The notes under the pieces were generated by a model that saw only the letters and a list, made by a program, of their open reading frames with translations, had not been told where the DNA came from and did not search any database. From Lentisphaeria bacterium (GTDB lineage Bacteria; Verrucomicrobiota; Lentisphaeria; Victivallales; Victivallaceae): DNA of 64,000 bases. Location: contig CP091727.1 of NCBI GenBank assembly GCA_022009855.1, forward strand, positions 124,001 to 188,000. Direction: 5' to 3'. A program made the position numbers and the translations under genes. Shown piece by piece: positions 30,617 to 39,965 of the stretch. Positions within the stretch are counted from its first letter, which is position 1. Every line of letters starts with the position of its first letter.

Positions 30617-32932
30617 ACGGAACCGGATTCTCATGGCTTACCGCGGCGGCGCCGCCGCCCGCCCCGCAGAATGTCCGGCTCCTCGCCGTCTGCGAATGGA
30701 CGGCGCGGGAGACGGACGGAACTCCGGAGCTGGAAGTCGCCGCGGAAGGATGGTTCCGCATTTCCTGCGACGGCCTCCTCATCGGGACGACGAACAGCCG
30801 GGGATCGAACCGTCGCTTCTACGTCGAGACCTTCCCGCTGTCCGCGGCGAAGCCGGGCAGCCGGCACACACTCGCACTCGAACTTCTCTCGCCGCTGAAA
30901 GGGTGCTACAACTGCGTTCCCGCCGGATGTGCCTTCGCGGTCCGCTTCCCCGCCGGAATCGAGACGACGCCGTGGCGGGCGGTCTGGTCGGAGGCGTGGC
31001 GGAATTCTCCCCTCTTTTTTCACGCCGCAGACCGGCTTCATGGAGCTCGCCGACTGGCGGGAGGAGCCGCCGGAATGGCGCATCGGGACCGGTACGCGGA
31101 GCTGGCCGCCCGCCGTGCCGTTCGACAATCCGAAACTGCCTCTGAAACTCCGGATCCCGCCCCTGGCGGAGAATGCACTGCATCCGGTTGCGCCGCCGCA
31201 GCTCCGCGAGCTCGACCGTGCACCGGAACCCTCGGCGGCAAATCCGGGCGGGGAACTGGCGCGGTGCATTCTCTCGCTCCGCCCGGAACGGTTCCGCAAC
31301 TTCGACGCCCTCCCCCTGCCCGGCAGACATGAGGCAGTGATCGCGCCGGGCGCACCGGCGCTGCTTCTCTTTGACTTCGGCGTGGACTGTATCGGCCGAT
31401 TCGAACTGGAGCTGGAGGCCCCTCCGGCACCGTGGCGTGGATCTCCTTCGGCGAAGAGCTGTACCGGGGACACGTCCGGACGGAGTTCCCCGAACCGCGC
31501 TACCGTTTCACCGACGGCGCCATCCTGCGCGGCGGCGGTGAGACGATCGGCAACCGGTTCGGAGAGCGCGGCGGCCGGTATGTTCAGGTGGTGCTGTCGC
31601 ACTTCGATTCCGCGATCACAATCCGTCGGGTGCGTTTTTCTGGAACGGCGCTACCCCTGGAACCGGCGCGGCAGCTTTGCCGCCTCCGACGACCGCCTCA
31701 CCCGGCTCCACCAGCTCTGCCGGACAACGGTGGAAAAGTGCACCACCGATGTCTTTCTGGACTGCCCGTGGCGGGAACACGCCTTCTGGGGGAACGACCT
31801 TCTGGTCTCCGGACCGGTTTCGACGGCGCTCTTCGGCAGTACACCGCTTCACCGCCGCGCGCTGGAACTGCTCTTTTCGCAGCAGACCGCGGAGGGGTGG
31901 ATTCCCAGCGTCTGCCCTGCACCGCAACGGGAGGGGCAGAAGCCGCTCGTGCTGCCGTCGGCGAACCTCTTCCTGTTCCGTGTCGTGGAGGAGTTCTGGC
32001 TCCGGAGCGGCGACACCGCCCTGCTCGCCGACGCCCTGCCTCCGCTCCAACGGGTTCTCGATGCGGTCGAATCGAGCCGGGATGAAGCCGGAATCGTCGC
32101 CGCGCCCCCGGAATTCTGGAACTTCTACGACTGGAGTTTCGAACTCTCCGGCTACTCTTTCAACGGCATCAGGGAGGCGATGTTCCAGCTCCTCTACTTC
32201 GATGCGCTCGGGATCTGGCTCCGCCTCGCTCCGGCTGCCGGATTGGAGAGCGGCGGCATCGCACAGCGCCGGGAGAGAACGCGTGAAGCGCTCCGCGCCT
32301 TCCTCGACCGGGAGGGGTGTATCGTCGATCCGGTGAAACACGACGGCATTCTCACGACGGTCCGTTCCCGGCTTTCGCAGGCGCTCGCCCTCCTCGCCGG
32401 GTTCGGAAGCGGAACGGAACGCGCGGCAATGCTCCGGGCGCTGACCTCGAAAGAGTTTCTGTCGCCGGAACTTTTTCTGCAGCACTTCGTTCTGCAGGCG
32501 CTCGGCGAAGCGGGAAAAACCACCGATGCGCTCGCAATCATACGGAATTTGTGGGGCAACTGCATCGACCGCGGCGCACCGACCATTCCTGAAGCCGGCG
32601 TCGTCCAGTGCGGGAGCGCGGCATTTCAGGAGAGCGGCAGTCTCTGCCACGCCTTTTCCACCGCGCCGGTGCTCTTCTTCGAACGCTTCCTGCTCGGCAT
32701 CAGGCCGCTCACCCCCGGATTCGGGACATTTCTCTTCGCACCGCAGTCCGGCGACCTGACCTGGGCGAAGGGGGAAATTCCGACGCCGCATGGCAACATC
32801 CGGGTGGAGTGGACCCGGACGGCGGAAACTCTTTCCGTCGAATTGCGGATTCCGGCCGGATGCGAAGCGGTGGTTGCGGGAGAATGCGCCCCCCGCCCGG
32901 CAGGAGAACACCATTTCCGCTTTCCGGCGTAA
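30613..32932 (+). CDS. GH78 alpha-L-rhamnosidase
   Basis: About 773 residues once joined; hydrolyses terminal alpha-L-rhamnose. The catalytic segment DCPWREHAFWGND (D-C-P-x2-E-x6-D) is the classic GH78 pattern, and IPEAGVVQCGSAAFQESGSLCHAF carries the late Glu. The C-terminal beta domain (GIRPLTPGFGTFLFAPQSGD, TPHGNIRVEWTR) is present here, unlike in the first rhamnosidase. Three shifts, near 31010, 31430 and 31625, break the N-terminal half. No signal peptide. Last gene of the operon; the ATG overlaps the stop of the DUF4832-like gene. Confidence 0.85.
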
Positions 32933-32971
32933 TCCCATTTTGCCTTGTTTCCCGCCGCCGGAACGGAATCT

Positions 32972-33478
32972 TCAGGCGAAGAAGGAGAGCTGTTTGCGGT
33001 ATTCCCGCGGCGAAACCCCGAAACGCTTCCGGAAACAGGTGGAGAAGTTCAACGCGTCATCGTAACCGACGGCAGCGGCGATCTCCTTGATCGAGAACGT
33101 TTCATCCGCCAGCAGCTGCCTGGCCCGCTGAATGCGCAGGTCGATCAGAAACTGGCGGGGCGTCGTGTGAAAATAGCGGTGAAACAGCCGGACCAGATGA
33201 GTGGGTGAACATCCGCACCGGGCCGCCATTTCCGGCTGCTTCCAGTCGTGGTCCGGATTTTGTTCCAGCGTGTCACGCAGCTTCACCAGCGCTGGCGGCA
33301 GTTCCGGACTCTCCGCCGGGAACCGGAGCGTCTGCAGCAATGCAAACGCCAGTGCGGCATTGCGCCCCGGCTCCCTCACGGAGTGTTCCCCGGCCAGTTC
33401 GCTGATTTCACGAAACAGCCGTTCCAGCGGCGAATGTTCCCGCCGGGAGAGCACATTCAACCGGTCGAGTCCGCTCTG
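32972..33478 (-). pseudogene. AraC regulator, N-terminus cut off
   Basis: C-terminal part of an AraC activator: WKQPEMAARCGCSPTHLVRL then FHRYFHTTPRQFLIDLRIQR, and FSIKEIAAAVGYDDALNFST then CFRKRFGVSPREYRK, both helix-turn-helix units. Going upstream, recognisable sequence stops at about 33478 (LDRLNVLSRREH), exactly where a transposase fragment begins on the other strand. The sensor domain is therefore gone. It may have been the regulator of the rhamnosidase operon, whose end lies 40 bases away. Confidence 0.75.
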
Positions 33479-33479
33479 T

Positions 33480-34207
33480 TCCACAATCCCGATTGGGGAT
33501 ATGAACACATTGCCGGAACAATGCGGTATCTGGGATACAATGTCAGTGCAACAACGATTCGGCATATTCTGGAAGCGAACGGCATCGTTCCTGATCCCGA
33601 CCGTAGATTACGCGGAGACTGGTCTCAATTTATCGAAACGCAGCAGTATGTAACCGCATCGACGGATTTCGCCCAGGTGGAACGTTTGACTCCATTCGGA
33701 CTGGTTCGTGAGAGTCTGCTGTTTTTTATGGACATCGGCAGCCGGGAAGTATGCCTGGGAGGTATTGTTCATAATCCCGACAGCAACTGGACTACACAGA
33801 TTGCCAGAAACATGTGCGATATGTGGGACGGTTTCATGCTGGGGAAAAAATACCTGATCCATGATCGCGATCCGCTTTTCAACAAGAGATTCGATTCTGT
33901 TTTTGAATCTATTGGGGTTCAAATCAAGAGGCTGCCGCCGTTTACACCGCAGATGAATGCCCGCATGGAGAATTTCATTCGGGCGATCAAGACAGAGTGT
34001 CTGAACAAGATTATTTTTACTTCAGAACGGCAACTTCGGCTGGCGGTCAAGGAATATCTTGAATACTGGAACCATTATCGTCCCCATGCCGGGCTTGGCG
34101 GCAAAATGGTCAAACCGTATCCGCAGGATATGAATGCCCCGGTCAGAGAGGTTTCATTTCTTGGTGGCTTGCTTCACGGTTATCGACGGGAACCGATGGC
34201 GGCGTGA
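33480..34207 (+). pseudogene. IS3-type transposase (integrase core), 5' truncated
   Basis: Reads NPDWGYEHIAGTMRYLGYNV and SATTIRHILEANGI, the helix-turn-helix-like start of IS3-type proteins, then the rve catalytic core: Asp in YVTASTDFAQVE, Asp in LIHDRDPLFNKRF, and Glu in the MNARMENFIRAIKTECL segment, ending with HYRPHAGLGGKM. The 5' part of the gene and any left inverted repeat are missing; the sequence changes abruptly into the AraC gene at about 33480. About 240 residues remain. Not functional by itself. Confidence 0.8.
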
Positions 34208-34230
34208 ACGTGAGGAATTTATGCACCCCC

Positions 34231-34335
34231 GTTACGCGCGCGTGAGGAACAATAACAGGAAAGCACGTCTCCCTGCTCGCCAATACGGTTCTGCTCCCGG
34301 TTAGCGCGCGCAAGGAACAATAACAGGAAAACACT
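34231..34335. repeat. Pair of 35-36 base direct repeats
   Basis: Copy 1 at 34231-34266 (GTTACGCGCGCGTGAGGAAC...) and copy 2 at 34300-34335 (GTTAGCGCGCGCAAGGAAC...) share AGGAACAATAACAGGAAA and are separated by about 33 bases. Only two copies are seen and they differ at several bases. They follow the transposase fragment and could be part of its lost end. Confidence 0.55.
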
Positions 34336-34383
34336 GCGACATCGGTTCAAGCTGGCTCGAAAATGGAACCTAACCCGGAGATT

Positions 34384-34446
34384 TCGGAGAATATTTTGAG
34401 GTCAACTCCTCGTGTCCCTGGTTTTGAATTTCTGCCCTGTTTTTTG
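34384..34446. repeat. Dispersed intergenic repeat, copy 2
   Basis: Starts GGAGAATATTTTGAGG and runs to TTTCTGCCCTG; pairs with 19331-19387 (see there). The region 34447-34755 beyond it shows no gene. Confidence 0.65.
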
Positions 34447-34755
34447 ACTCATTCTCCGTTTTGATTCATGTGTCCCCGCCTATTGCGTTGATTATAAGCA
34501 TATTATAAAAACAGAGAAATTTCTTGATTTTTAAAAAATATGCCCCACCATTTTTTTTTTGCCTGAAAGAGCTGAAATTTTACTTCAGTCCCTCCATTTC
34601 AAGCTGCTTTCCATCCGGTGTTTCAATGAACACACTTCAAGGCTCTTTCTGCCTCAAAGTGTAACCAAACTGCACCCCCAGACAATGGAAGTCAAGCGAC
34701 AGGGAAATCTCCCCAATAAATTTATCGATAGAGTGCGGCTGCATTTTGACGGTTT

Positions 34756-34783
34756 AAAAAGGGCTCCGGTTTCAGTCGGAGCC
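34756..34783 (-). terminator. Terminator downstream of the SnoaL-like gene
   Basis: GGCTCCG (34762-34768) pairs with CGGAGCC (34777-34783); on the minus strand the stem is followed by CTTTTT. It ends minus-strand transcription coming from 35328. Confidence 0.7.
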
Positions 34784-34793
34784 TCCTGTCGGA

Positions 34794-34884
34794 TCAAGCC
34801 TCGCGATAACGGAGCTTAAAACAGGTGCTGATGACGGAAGCCGGCCAGAGCAGACCGACAATCAGCATCAGGACGATGTCGCCC
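34794..34884 (-). other. Possible membrane-protein C-terminal remnant
   Basis: On the minus strand GDIVLMLIVGLLWPASVIST then CFKLRYREA and a stop reads like a single membrane helix with a basic tail. It lies between the SnoaL-like gene and the terminator, in another frame. It could be a leftover of a lost gene or chance. Confidence 0.25.
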
Positions 34885-35328
34885 TCAGCAAATTGACGGC
34901 AAAACTCCGATCCCTTGCAAAATTCCTGCAATACCGACGGCAGTAACATCGTCAATGATCTTGCCCTCTTCGTCAAAGGTATAGAAGTTCATGACCGTGG
35001 TTGAGAATTTCCTGTTATTCGGTTGAAGCCCCGCGAAAGAGGCTGTCCCGGAAAACGTTCCAGTACATCTCCATTGCACTGCAATCGTTTTTTTATCGGC
35101 AACCATATTCTCAAGCGTCCAATGTACATCCGGGAAGCTTCGCCGCATGAAATCCACGACGCTCAAATATCCTTTTGCACCGTAAAGCGGTACGGGCGAA
35201 AACGGCGCCGTGAATGCGGCGGCAGCGGAGATCAGTTCCTCTCCAAGAGCAAGGTCATTTGTGTTGATGCATTTTTCAAACCGCCGCATCACAGCGCGAT
35301 TACGCTCAATGATTTCATTGTCAGTCAT
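34885..35328 (-). CDS. SnoaL-like / NTF2-fold protein
   Basis: 147-residue protein: TDNEIIERNRAVMRRFEKCI then an NTF2-like body with SFPDVHWTLENMVADKKTIA and VQWRCTGTFSGT, ending FYTFDEEGKIIDDVTAVGIA. This matches the ester cyclase / SnoaL-like family, small cone-shaped proteins, often of unknown role. ATG at 35328 has a very strong GAGGAGG ahead; the frame is open further upstream (to 35592) but the extra part shows no homology-like pattern. The frame is intact. Isolated in a decayed region. Confidence 0.75.
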   Translation of the reverse strand: MTDNEIIERNRAVMRRFEKCINTNDLALGEELISAAAAFTAPFSPVPLYGAKGYLSVVDFMRRSFPDVHWTLENMVADKKTIAVQWRCTGTFSGTASFAGLQPNNRKFSTTVMNFYTFDEEGKIIDDVTAVGIAGILQGIGVLPSIC

Positions 35329-35339
35329 TTCGTATCCTC

Positions 35340-36330
35340 CTCTTATGCTGATTACTTTTTTTCCCGCCCTGACCTTATCGATCGGGAGGATTTTACCGAT
35401 TTCCATTGCACCGGCGTTCTGTCGGGGAGAGGAGAAGTTCTCCTCTGGGACAGTCTCCTTACGAAATCTGTCACCGCATTGACGCTCATCCGGAACAAAA
35501 TACCTGAACTCATCCGGGAAGCCCGTCCCATCGTGGCACACGTTCCTCAGGCTATCAGTTTCGAAGCCTTCAACACCTGCAATCCGGCTCAAATCGCAGG
35601 TTACTGATGTTTCTCACCTCCGGCCTGGGAGCCCCTTTTCCTTCCCCATTGAACAGCTGTTTACAAAAACCTGGTGTAACCTCTGCTTTATGGTATCCCG
35701 CAGACTGCCGATTGCAAGTTTCGAAAAACACCTTGTCCGGCTCCGACACGGCAGAACCGAATGAATCCGCCCGGAGTTTCGCAAAGATTTCGAACAGGAA
35801 GACAGACTCCTCTGATCCACATTGAAAAATTCCGGTATTCCACAGGAATTTACAGCCGTTCTCAGTGTTTCAACGTAATTCGAAATTGCCGTGATCGATT
35901 GCGGCAATCCAGAAGATACGGAAGCTTCTCATGCTCGGAATGTGATGCCGATTTCGTGATTTCTTCTGAAACCACATTATTTCAATTCCGCTTTCGTAAA
36001 ATTTCTTTCTTCATTTCGAGAGAACCGGCTTCTTCATCAGCGCCCCCGGTACACGGCCAGCTCTCTTTCGGTTCCGCAGTGAACGGGAAAATCTCGAAAG
36101 CCTTTCCATGAATCCGTTTTCCACTACGAACTTGATTCGAGTAAACCAGCCGTTTTCCGCTGAACTCAGTCACGGGCCGTTCTCAAAACGACACGCCCGA
36201 CGCAGGACTGCGTTTGAGTTTGGAGTCATATTTTTCATACAAACGCCGCCCCCTCCGGACTGATTCAACGGTCCCTTTGCTTCTTCAAGTCAAGTTGTCC
36301 CGTTTTCGAAACCGCTCTCTCCCGCTTCTG
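35340..36330. other. Long stretch without a recognised gene
   Basis: About 990 bases. Short open frames exist on both strands but none has a start with a ribosome site, a coherent domain or coding-like composition. Base composition is less GC-rich than the operons. Nothing could be assigned. Confidence 0.5.
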
Positions 36331-36502
36331 TCAATTGGAATTCGAAGACTCTCCCGGTCGAAGCAAGGAAAGTTTCAGACGCTTCCGCAATACATTTGTC
36401 ATGTCGAAAAGCATTGAATTGAGATTTTCTGAGTATAGCGAAGGCAACTCCTCCTGCAAAAAGAAATCATTTGCCAAAAGAATATAAAAGAAGCTGTTTT
36501 TA

Positions 36503-37339
36503 GGTTGTGTCGTCAATAGATTTGTGCTATATTATGCAAACGTCAAAAAAAAGGATATCGGGAAAATGGCGAATGCATACGAACGACATGATATATCGGA
36601 TGAATCTTGGGCTAAAATCGAATTTTTGCTACCGGGGCGCAAAGGGAACTTGGGGCGGCAACGCTCGCGACAACCGGCAATTTATCAATGCGGTATTTTG
36701 GATTTTACGAACGGGGGCACCTTGGCGTGATTTGCCACCGAGTTACGGAGATTGGAAAAATACTCACCGGCGTTTTTGCCGTTGGCGTGACAAAGGAGTT
36801 TGGGAGAAATTATTGCAGGAATTGATTGACAATCCAGAATTTGAGCTGTTGATGATTGATGCAAGTCATATCAAAGTTCATGCACATGGGAGTGGTGCTC
36901 GTGGAGGCAATCAAGATATGGCCAAGACAAAAGGGGCTCAACACCAAGATACATTTGGCCGTGGATGCGCATGGTATGCCGGTCAGAATCCTTATTACAG
37001 AAGGTACCACGGCGGATTGTAAGCAGGCTGAAGCCTTGATTGATAACATCAAAGCGAAGGTTCTTCTGGCAGACCGCGGTTATGATTCGGACGCAATTGT
37101 CGAGAAAGCGGAAAAAGCAGGGATGAAGGCAGTTATTCCGCCAAGAAAGAATCGCAAAACGCAACGTGAATACGACAAGGAGTTGTACAAGTTACGGCAC
37201 TTTGTCGAGAATGCATTCATGATATTAAAACGTTGGCGCGGAGTCGCAACCAGATATGCTAAAAACACCGCTTCGTTTCTTGCTGCAGTACAAATCAGAT
37301 GTATTGCAGCTTGGGTCTTTAACTATTGACGACACGATC
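36503..37339 (+). mobile_element. IS5 family element (IS427-like), complete
   Basis: 837 bp. Terminal inverted repeats GGTTGTGTCGTCAATAG (left) and GATCGTGTCGTCAATAG (right, read inward) match at 15 of 17 bases. The flanks are TA on both sides (36501-36502 and 37340-37341), the usual 2-bp target of the IS427 group. The flanking gene is restored by taking the element out. Confidence 0.92.
36566..37329 (+). CDS. IS5 family transposase in three frames
   Basis: MANAYERHDISDESWAKIEF starts the N-terminal DUF4096-like region, continued in the second frame by NRQFINAVFWILRTGAPWRD and LMIDASHIKVHAHG (first Asp), then in the third by VLLADRGYDSDAIVEKA (second Asp) and HFVENAFMILKRWRGVATRY (Glu), ending at 37329. 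Shifts lie near 36645 (GGG/GGGG) and near 36932 (AAAAGGGG). IS427-type elements normally need one programmed shift at an A/G-rich slip site, so the second may be real and the first an error. Total about 250 residues. Confidence 0.85.
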
Positions 37340-37847
37340 TAAGCATATTCGATCTGATTTTCGGAAAATAAGCGACCAGTTCATCCACCTCTTCTGCATC
37401 ATACAGACCTTTATGCACAGCCACCTGATCCGCAAGATCGCTCAGGAACACTGCTGATGCGGTCCCTTTTGTACAGTGCTCCTCCAGCTTCTCCCGAAAG
37501 ATTTTTTTCAGTGCCGACGGCTCCGGCTCCCGTTCTCCCCCCGACAACAGCTTTATATAATCCGCCTTGTGCTGCCGGGTCTTCCTCCAGCGATGGAGAA
37601 ATGACTGCAACAATTGATTCTGATACAACGGGAGCTCTTTCATGTATGCGACATCCTTTTCGGAATGTTGAAAATCCATGCCCATGAGCAGACCGGCAAT
37701 CTCCCTCCACTCCTGTGCCGAATATTCCATACTGCGTTGTTCCCGCATCAAATCCTGTTTCGAATATTCGCATACGTCGGCCGCGAACAAATTTATAATT
37801 GCAGAAAATAGAACGAAAACGACGAGAAACTGGTACCGATGATTCAT

Positions 37848-38144
37848 TCAATACGCCTCTTTTTTTGAAATAGCCCGGAGGGGCATGCTGAAATTTTCTG
37901 TTACTATATCATCTTGCTTGCGGATTGCAAATTCTCTCCAGCAGGCAATCGAAGCCCCCCGGCTGAAACGAGGCGATACATCAAGGTTCCCCATCTCATT
38001 CTTCAACGAGGCTTCCGGAGCAACGCGCCCTCCCCGGGCGCGGCAAGTCCAATTCCCCTGAACCAATGCGCAGCAACGATCTCCATGCTTGAGACCCATA
38101 AGAAAGCTCTTTTTCCCGGAAACTGATGCTGGGCAATCGTCATC
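37848..38144. other. Leader region, no gene seen
   Basis: About 300 bases between the interrupted exported-protein gene and the AraC gene. It contains a GC-rich inverted pattern (GCGCCCTCCCCGGGCGCG near 38022) and no supported frame. Confidence 0.45.
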
Positions 38145-38971
38145 TCAGATGTTTCGTGTCGGACGAAATTTCTTCCGATACACCCGCGGCGTTTCCCCAT
38201 AATATTTCCGGAACGTTGCTCCGAAATGACTCTGGTCGCGCATGCCGCATTTTTCCATAACCGCAGAGATGGTCAGATCTGTATGACGGAGGAGTTCCGC
38301 TGCGGAATCCATCCGTTTCTTCATCTGATATTCCAGCCAGGAATAACCGGTTTCCTCCTTGAACAGATGCAGAAAACGGGATGGGCTCAGAAAGACCTCC
38401 GCCGCCATCTGCCGGGCCGAAAGTGGTGTCCCCGGAGACGCTCCACGCAGACGAGCGCATGGCGGATGCGGGAGTCGGCAACCCGGTCACCGAGCTGTTC
38501 CAGCTCGTTCTGTTCGCGTCTCGCCAGCAATATCCGGCACAACGGCGGAAAAATCTTCAGCGCCGCAGCCGTATTGCAGTCCCGCATCAGCGGAATATCC
38601 TCATGCAGCAACTCCAGACTTCGGTAGGGGCAGCGGGCTCCCTCCTCCCGAAAGATGCCGAGCAGAACAACTTCCAGCTCCTGTTCCTCGTTGAACAGTG
38701 GAACAACCAGCTCCGATGCCCCCCGCATGACAACGGTGCAGAAACGGGGTGCGGTTGCCGGCTATTCTTTCCACCAGAAGCTGATTATCGTTGCGAATAC
38801 AATGTTCCAGGCGGACTTTGTTCTTTTTCACCGCCCGGCAGAACGCACAGCAGTGCAATGTGTGTTCCGGAGAAAATCCGCATGCGTCGCGGCCGATCCC
38901 GATGCCCTCCAGAGAAAGCCAGAGCCGCAGAGCTTCTCGCTTTCCATGAGAATCTTTTCCGCGTCTTTCAT
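38145..38971 (-). CDS. AraC family regulator with PocR-like sensor
   Basis: N-terminal half resembles a PocR ligand-binding domain: EHTLHCCAFCRAVKKNKVRL then EHCIRNDN, CHAGGSELVVPLFNEEQELE and VVLLGIFREEG. The C-terminal half has the two AraC helix-turn-helix units (RMAAEVFLSPSRFLHLFKEE and LTISAVMEKCGMRDQSHFGA, then FRKYYGETPRVYRKKF). About 275 residues after undoing shifts near 38910, 38730 and 38405. Divergent from the FAD-oxidoreductase remnant at 39010, which it may once have regulated. Confidence 0.75.
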
Positions 38972-39009
38972 CTTGCTGAAATACCCGTTTTTATGTGTTT
39001 TTTCTTATT

Positions 39010-39897
39010 GATAGCACGGTCCGCGCCGACGCTTTTATCGACAACCTCCGGCGACGGTGGTCCTCTGCCGCGAAGCGGGATTCCCCCTGCACTTTCCTGC
39101 GTATCTGCAGCCGCCGACCGCCTGCGCCAGATTCTCCGGATGGGAAACGCCCGGGAAGTTCAATCTGAAGGAAATCTGCGATCTCCACCGCGCGGAATTT
39201 CCCGATCTGCCCTGCGGTTGTGCCAGAAGCATGAAGATTCCGGGCAGCGCCCTCAAGATATTTGCCGGAACGCGGGCACTGCACTGTGACTGTTCCACCG
39301 CCGCTGAAATCACCCGCAGCAAATTTGAATCCAGAGAACAGATCCGCGCACGGATGGATCTCTTCCGGAAGATCCGTCCCTATTCGAAACTTGCGCTGGA
39401 AACGCTTTCCTCTGCAATCGGAATCCGCGAGGAAGGCCACATCCGTTCACTCTATCCCCTGTGCGGGAAAGAGCTTCTCGCGGGAATGGATTTCCCCGAC
39501 ACCATCGGATGCGGCACCTATCCGGTTGACATTCACGGCAACGAGGACAAATCCATCTCCTTCATGCGCCTGACGGGTGAGAAACTCGTCTACAAAGTCA
39601 GCCGCCTGGTTTTGCAGGAACGCTGGCTGCCGGAAGGAAAGACGCTGCCGTTCTACCGGATTCCTCTGCACTGTCTGATCCCCTATGGAACTCACAACGT
39701 CATCTGTGCGGGGCGAATGCTGGATGCCGATCCCGTCGCCTTCGGCGCCGTGCGCGTCATGGTGAATCTGAATCAGTGCGACGAGACCCGCCGGAGTTGC
39801 CGCATGGCAGGCCATGCACCATCGCTGCGGAATTGCCGAGACCGATTTCCGGGAAAACCGCCGTCTGCTGACTGCGGGCGGTTCTTGCTTCGCTTGA
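39010..39897 (+). pseudogene. FAD-dependent oxidoreductase, N-terminus missing
   Basis: C-terminal two thirds of an FAD_oxidored flavoprotein, related to the one at 2.5-3.8 kb. Visible parts: IDTTSGDG-like element near 39040 (the IDATGDG motif, shifted), then SAIGIREEGHIRSLYPLCGK, FPDTIGCGTYPVDIHGNED and CLIPYGTHNVICAGRMLDAD. A shift near 39778 leads into AAWQAMHHRCGIAETDF and the stop at 39897. The Rossmann N-terminus (GxGxxG) is absent: sequence before 39010 is the AraC leader. Probably a true truncation. Confidence 0.75.
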
Positions 39898-39904
39898 AAA
39901 ACGA

Positions 39905-39948
39905 CAAAAAACGGGCTGCCGCAAAACTGCACCGCTTCGCGGCAGCCC
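39905..39948 (-). terminator. Terminator for the GH13 gene
   Basis: GGGCTGCCGC (39913-39922) and GCGGCAGCCC (39939-39948) form a perfect 10-bp stem, followed on the minus strand by GTTTTTTG. It lies 18 bases after the GH13 stop. Confidence 0.85.
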
Positions 39949-39965
39949 CGGATTCCGTTTCCGTG

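Larger units (their letters stand above)
36331..37847 (-). pseudogene. Exported protein of unknown function, interrupted by IS5
   Basis: The 5' part (37847-37340) gives MNHRYQFLVVFVLFSAIINLF, a signal peptide, then a mostly helical, charged body (EYSAQEWREIAGLLMGMDFQ, LHRWRKTRQHKADYIKL). The 3' part (36502-36331) gives KNSFFYILLANDFFLQEELP to SLLRPGESSNSN and a stop. Removing the IS (36503-37339) and one TA joins both in one frame, about 229 residues. I do not recognise the family. As it stands the protein ends with LRSCRQ inside the IS. The gene has no obvious operon partner. Confidence 0.75.

Noticed and set aside
31616..32938. 440-codon frame opposite the GH78 rhamnosidase
   Set aside because: Shadow of the DCPWREH-containing gene.
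34231..34335. CRISPR array
   Set aside because: Only two imperfect copies, no third repeat, no cas gene in the window.
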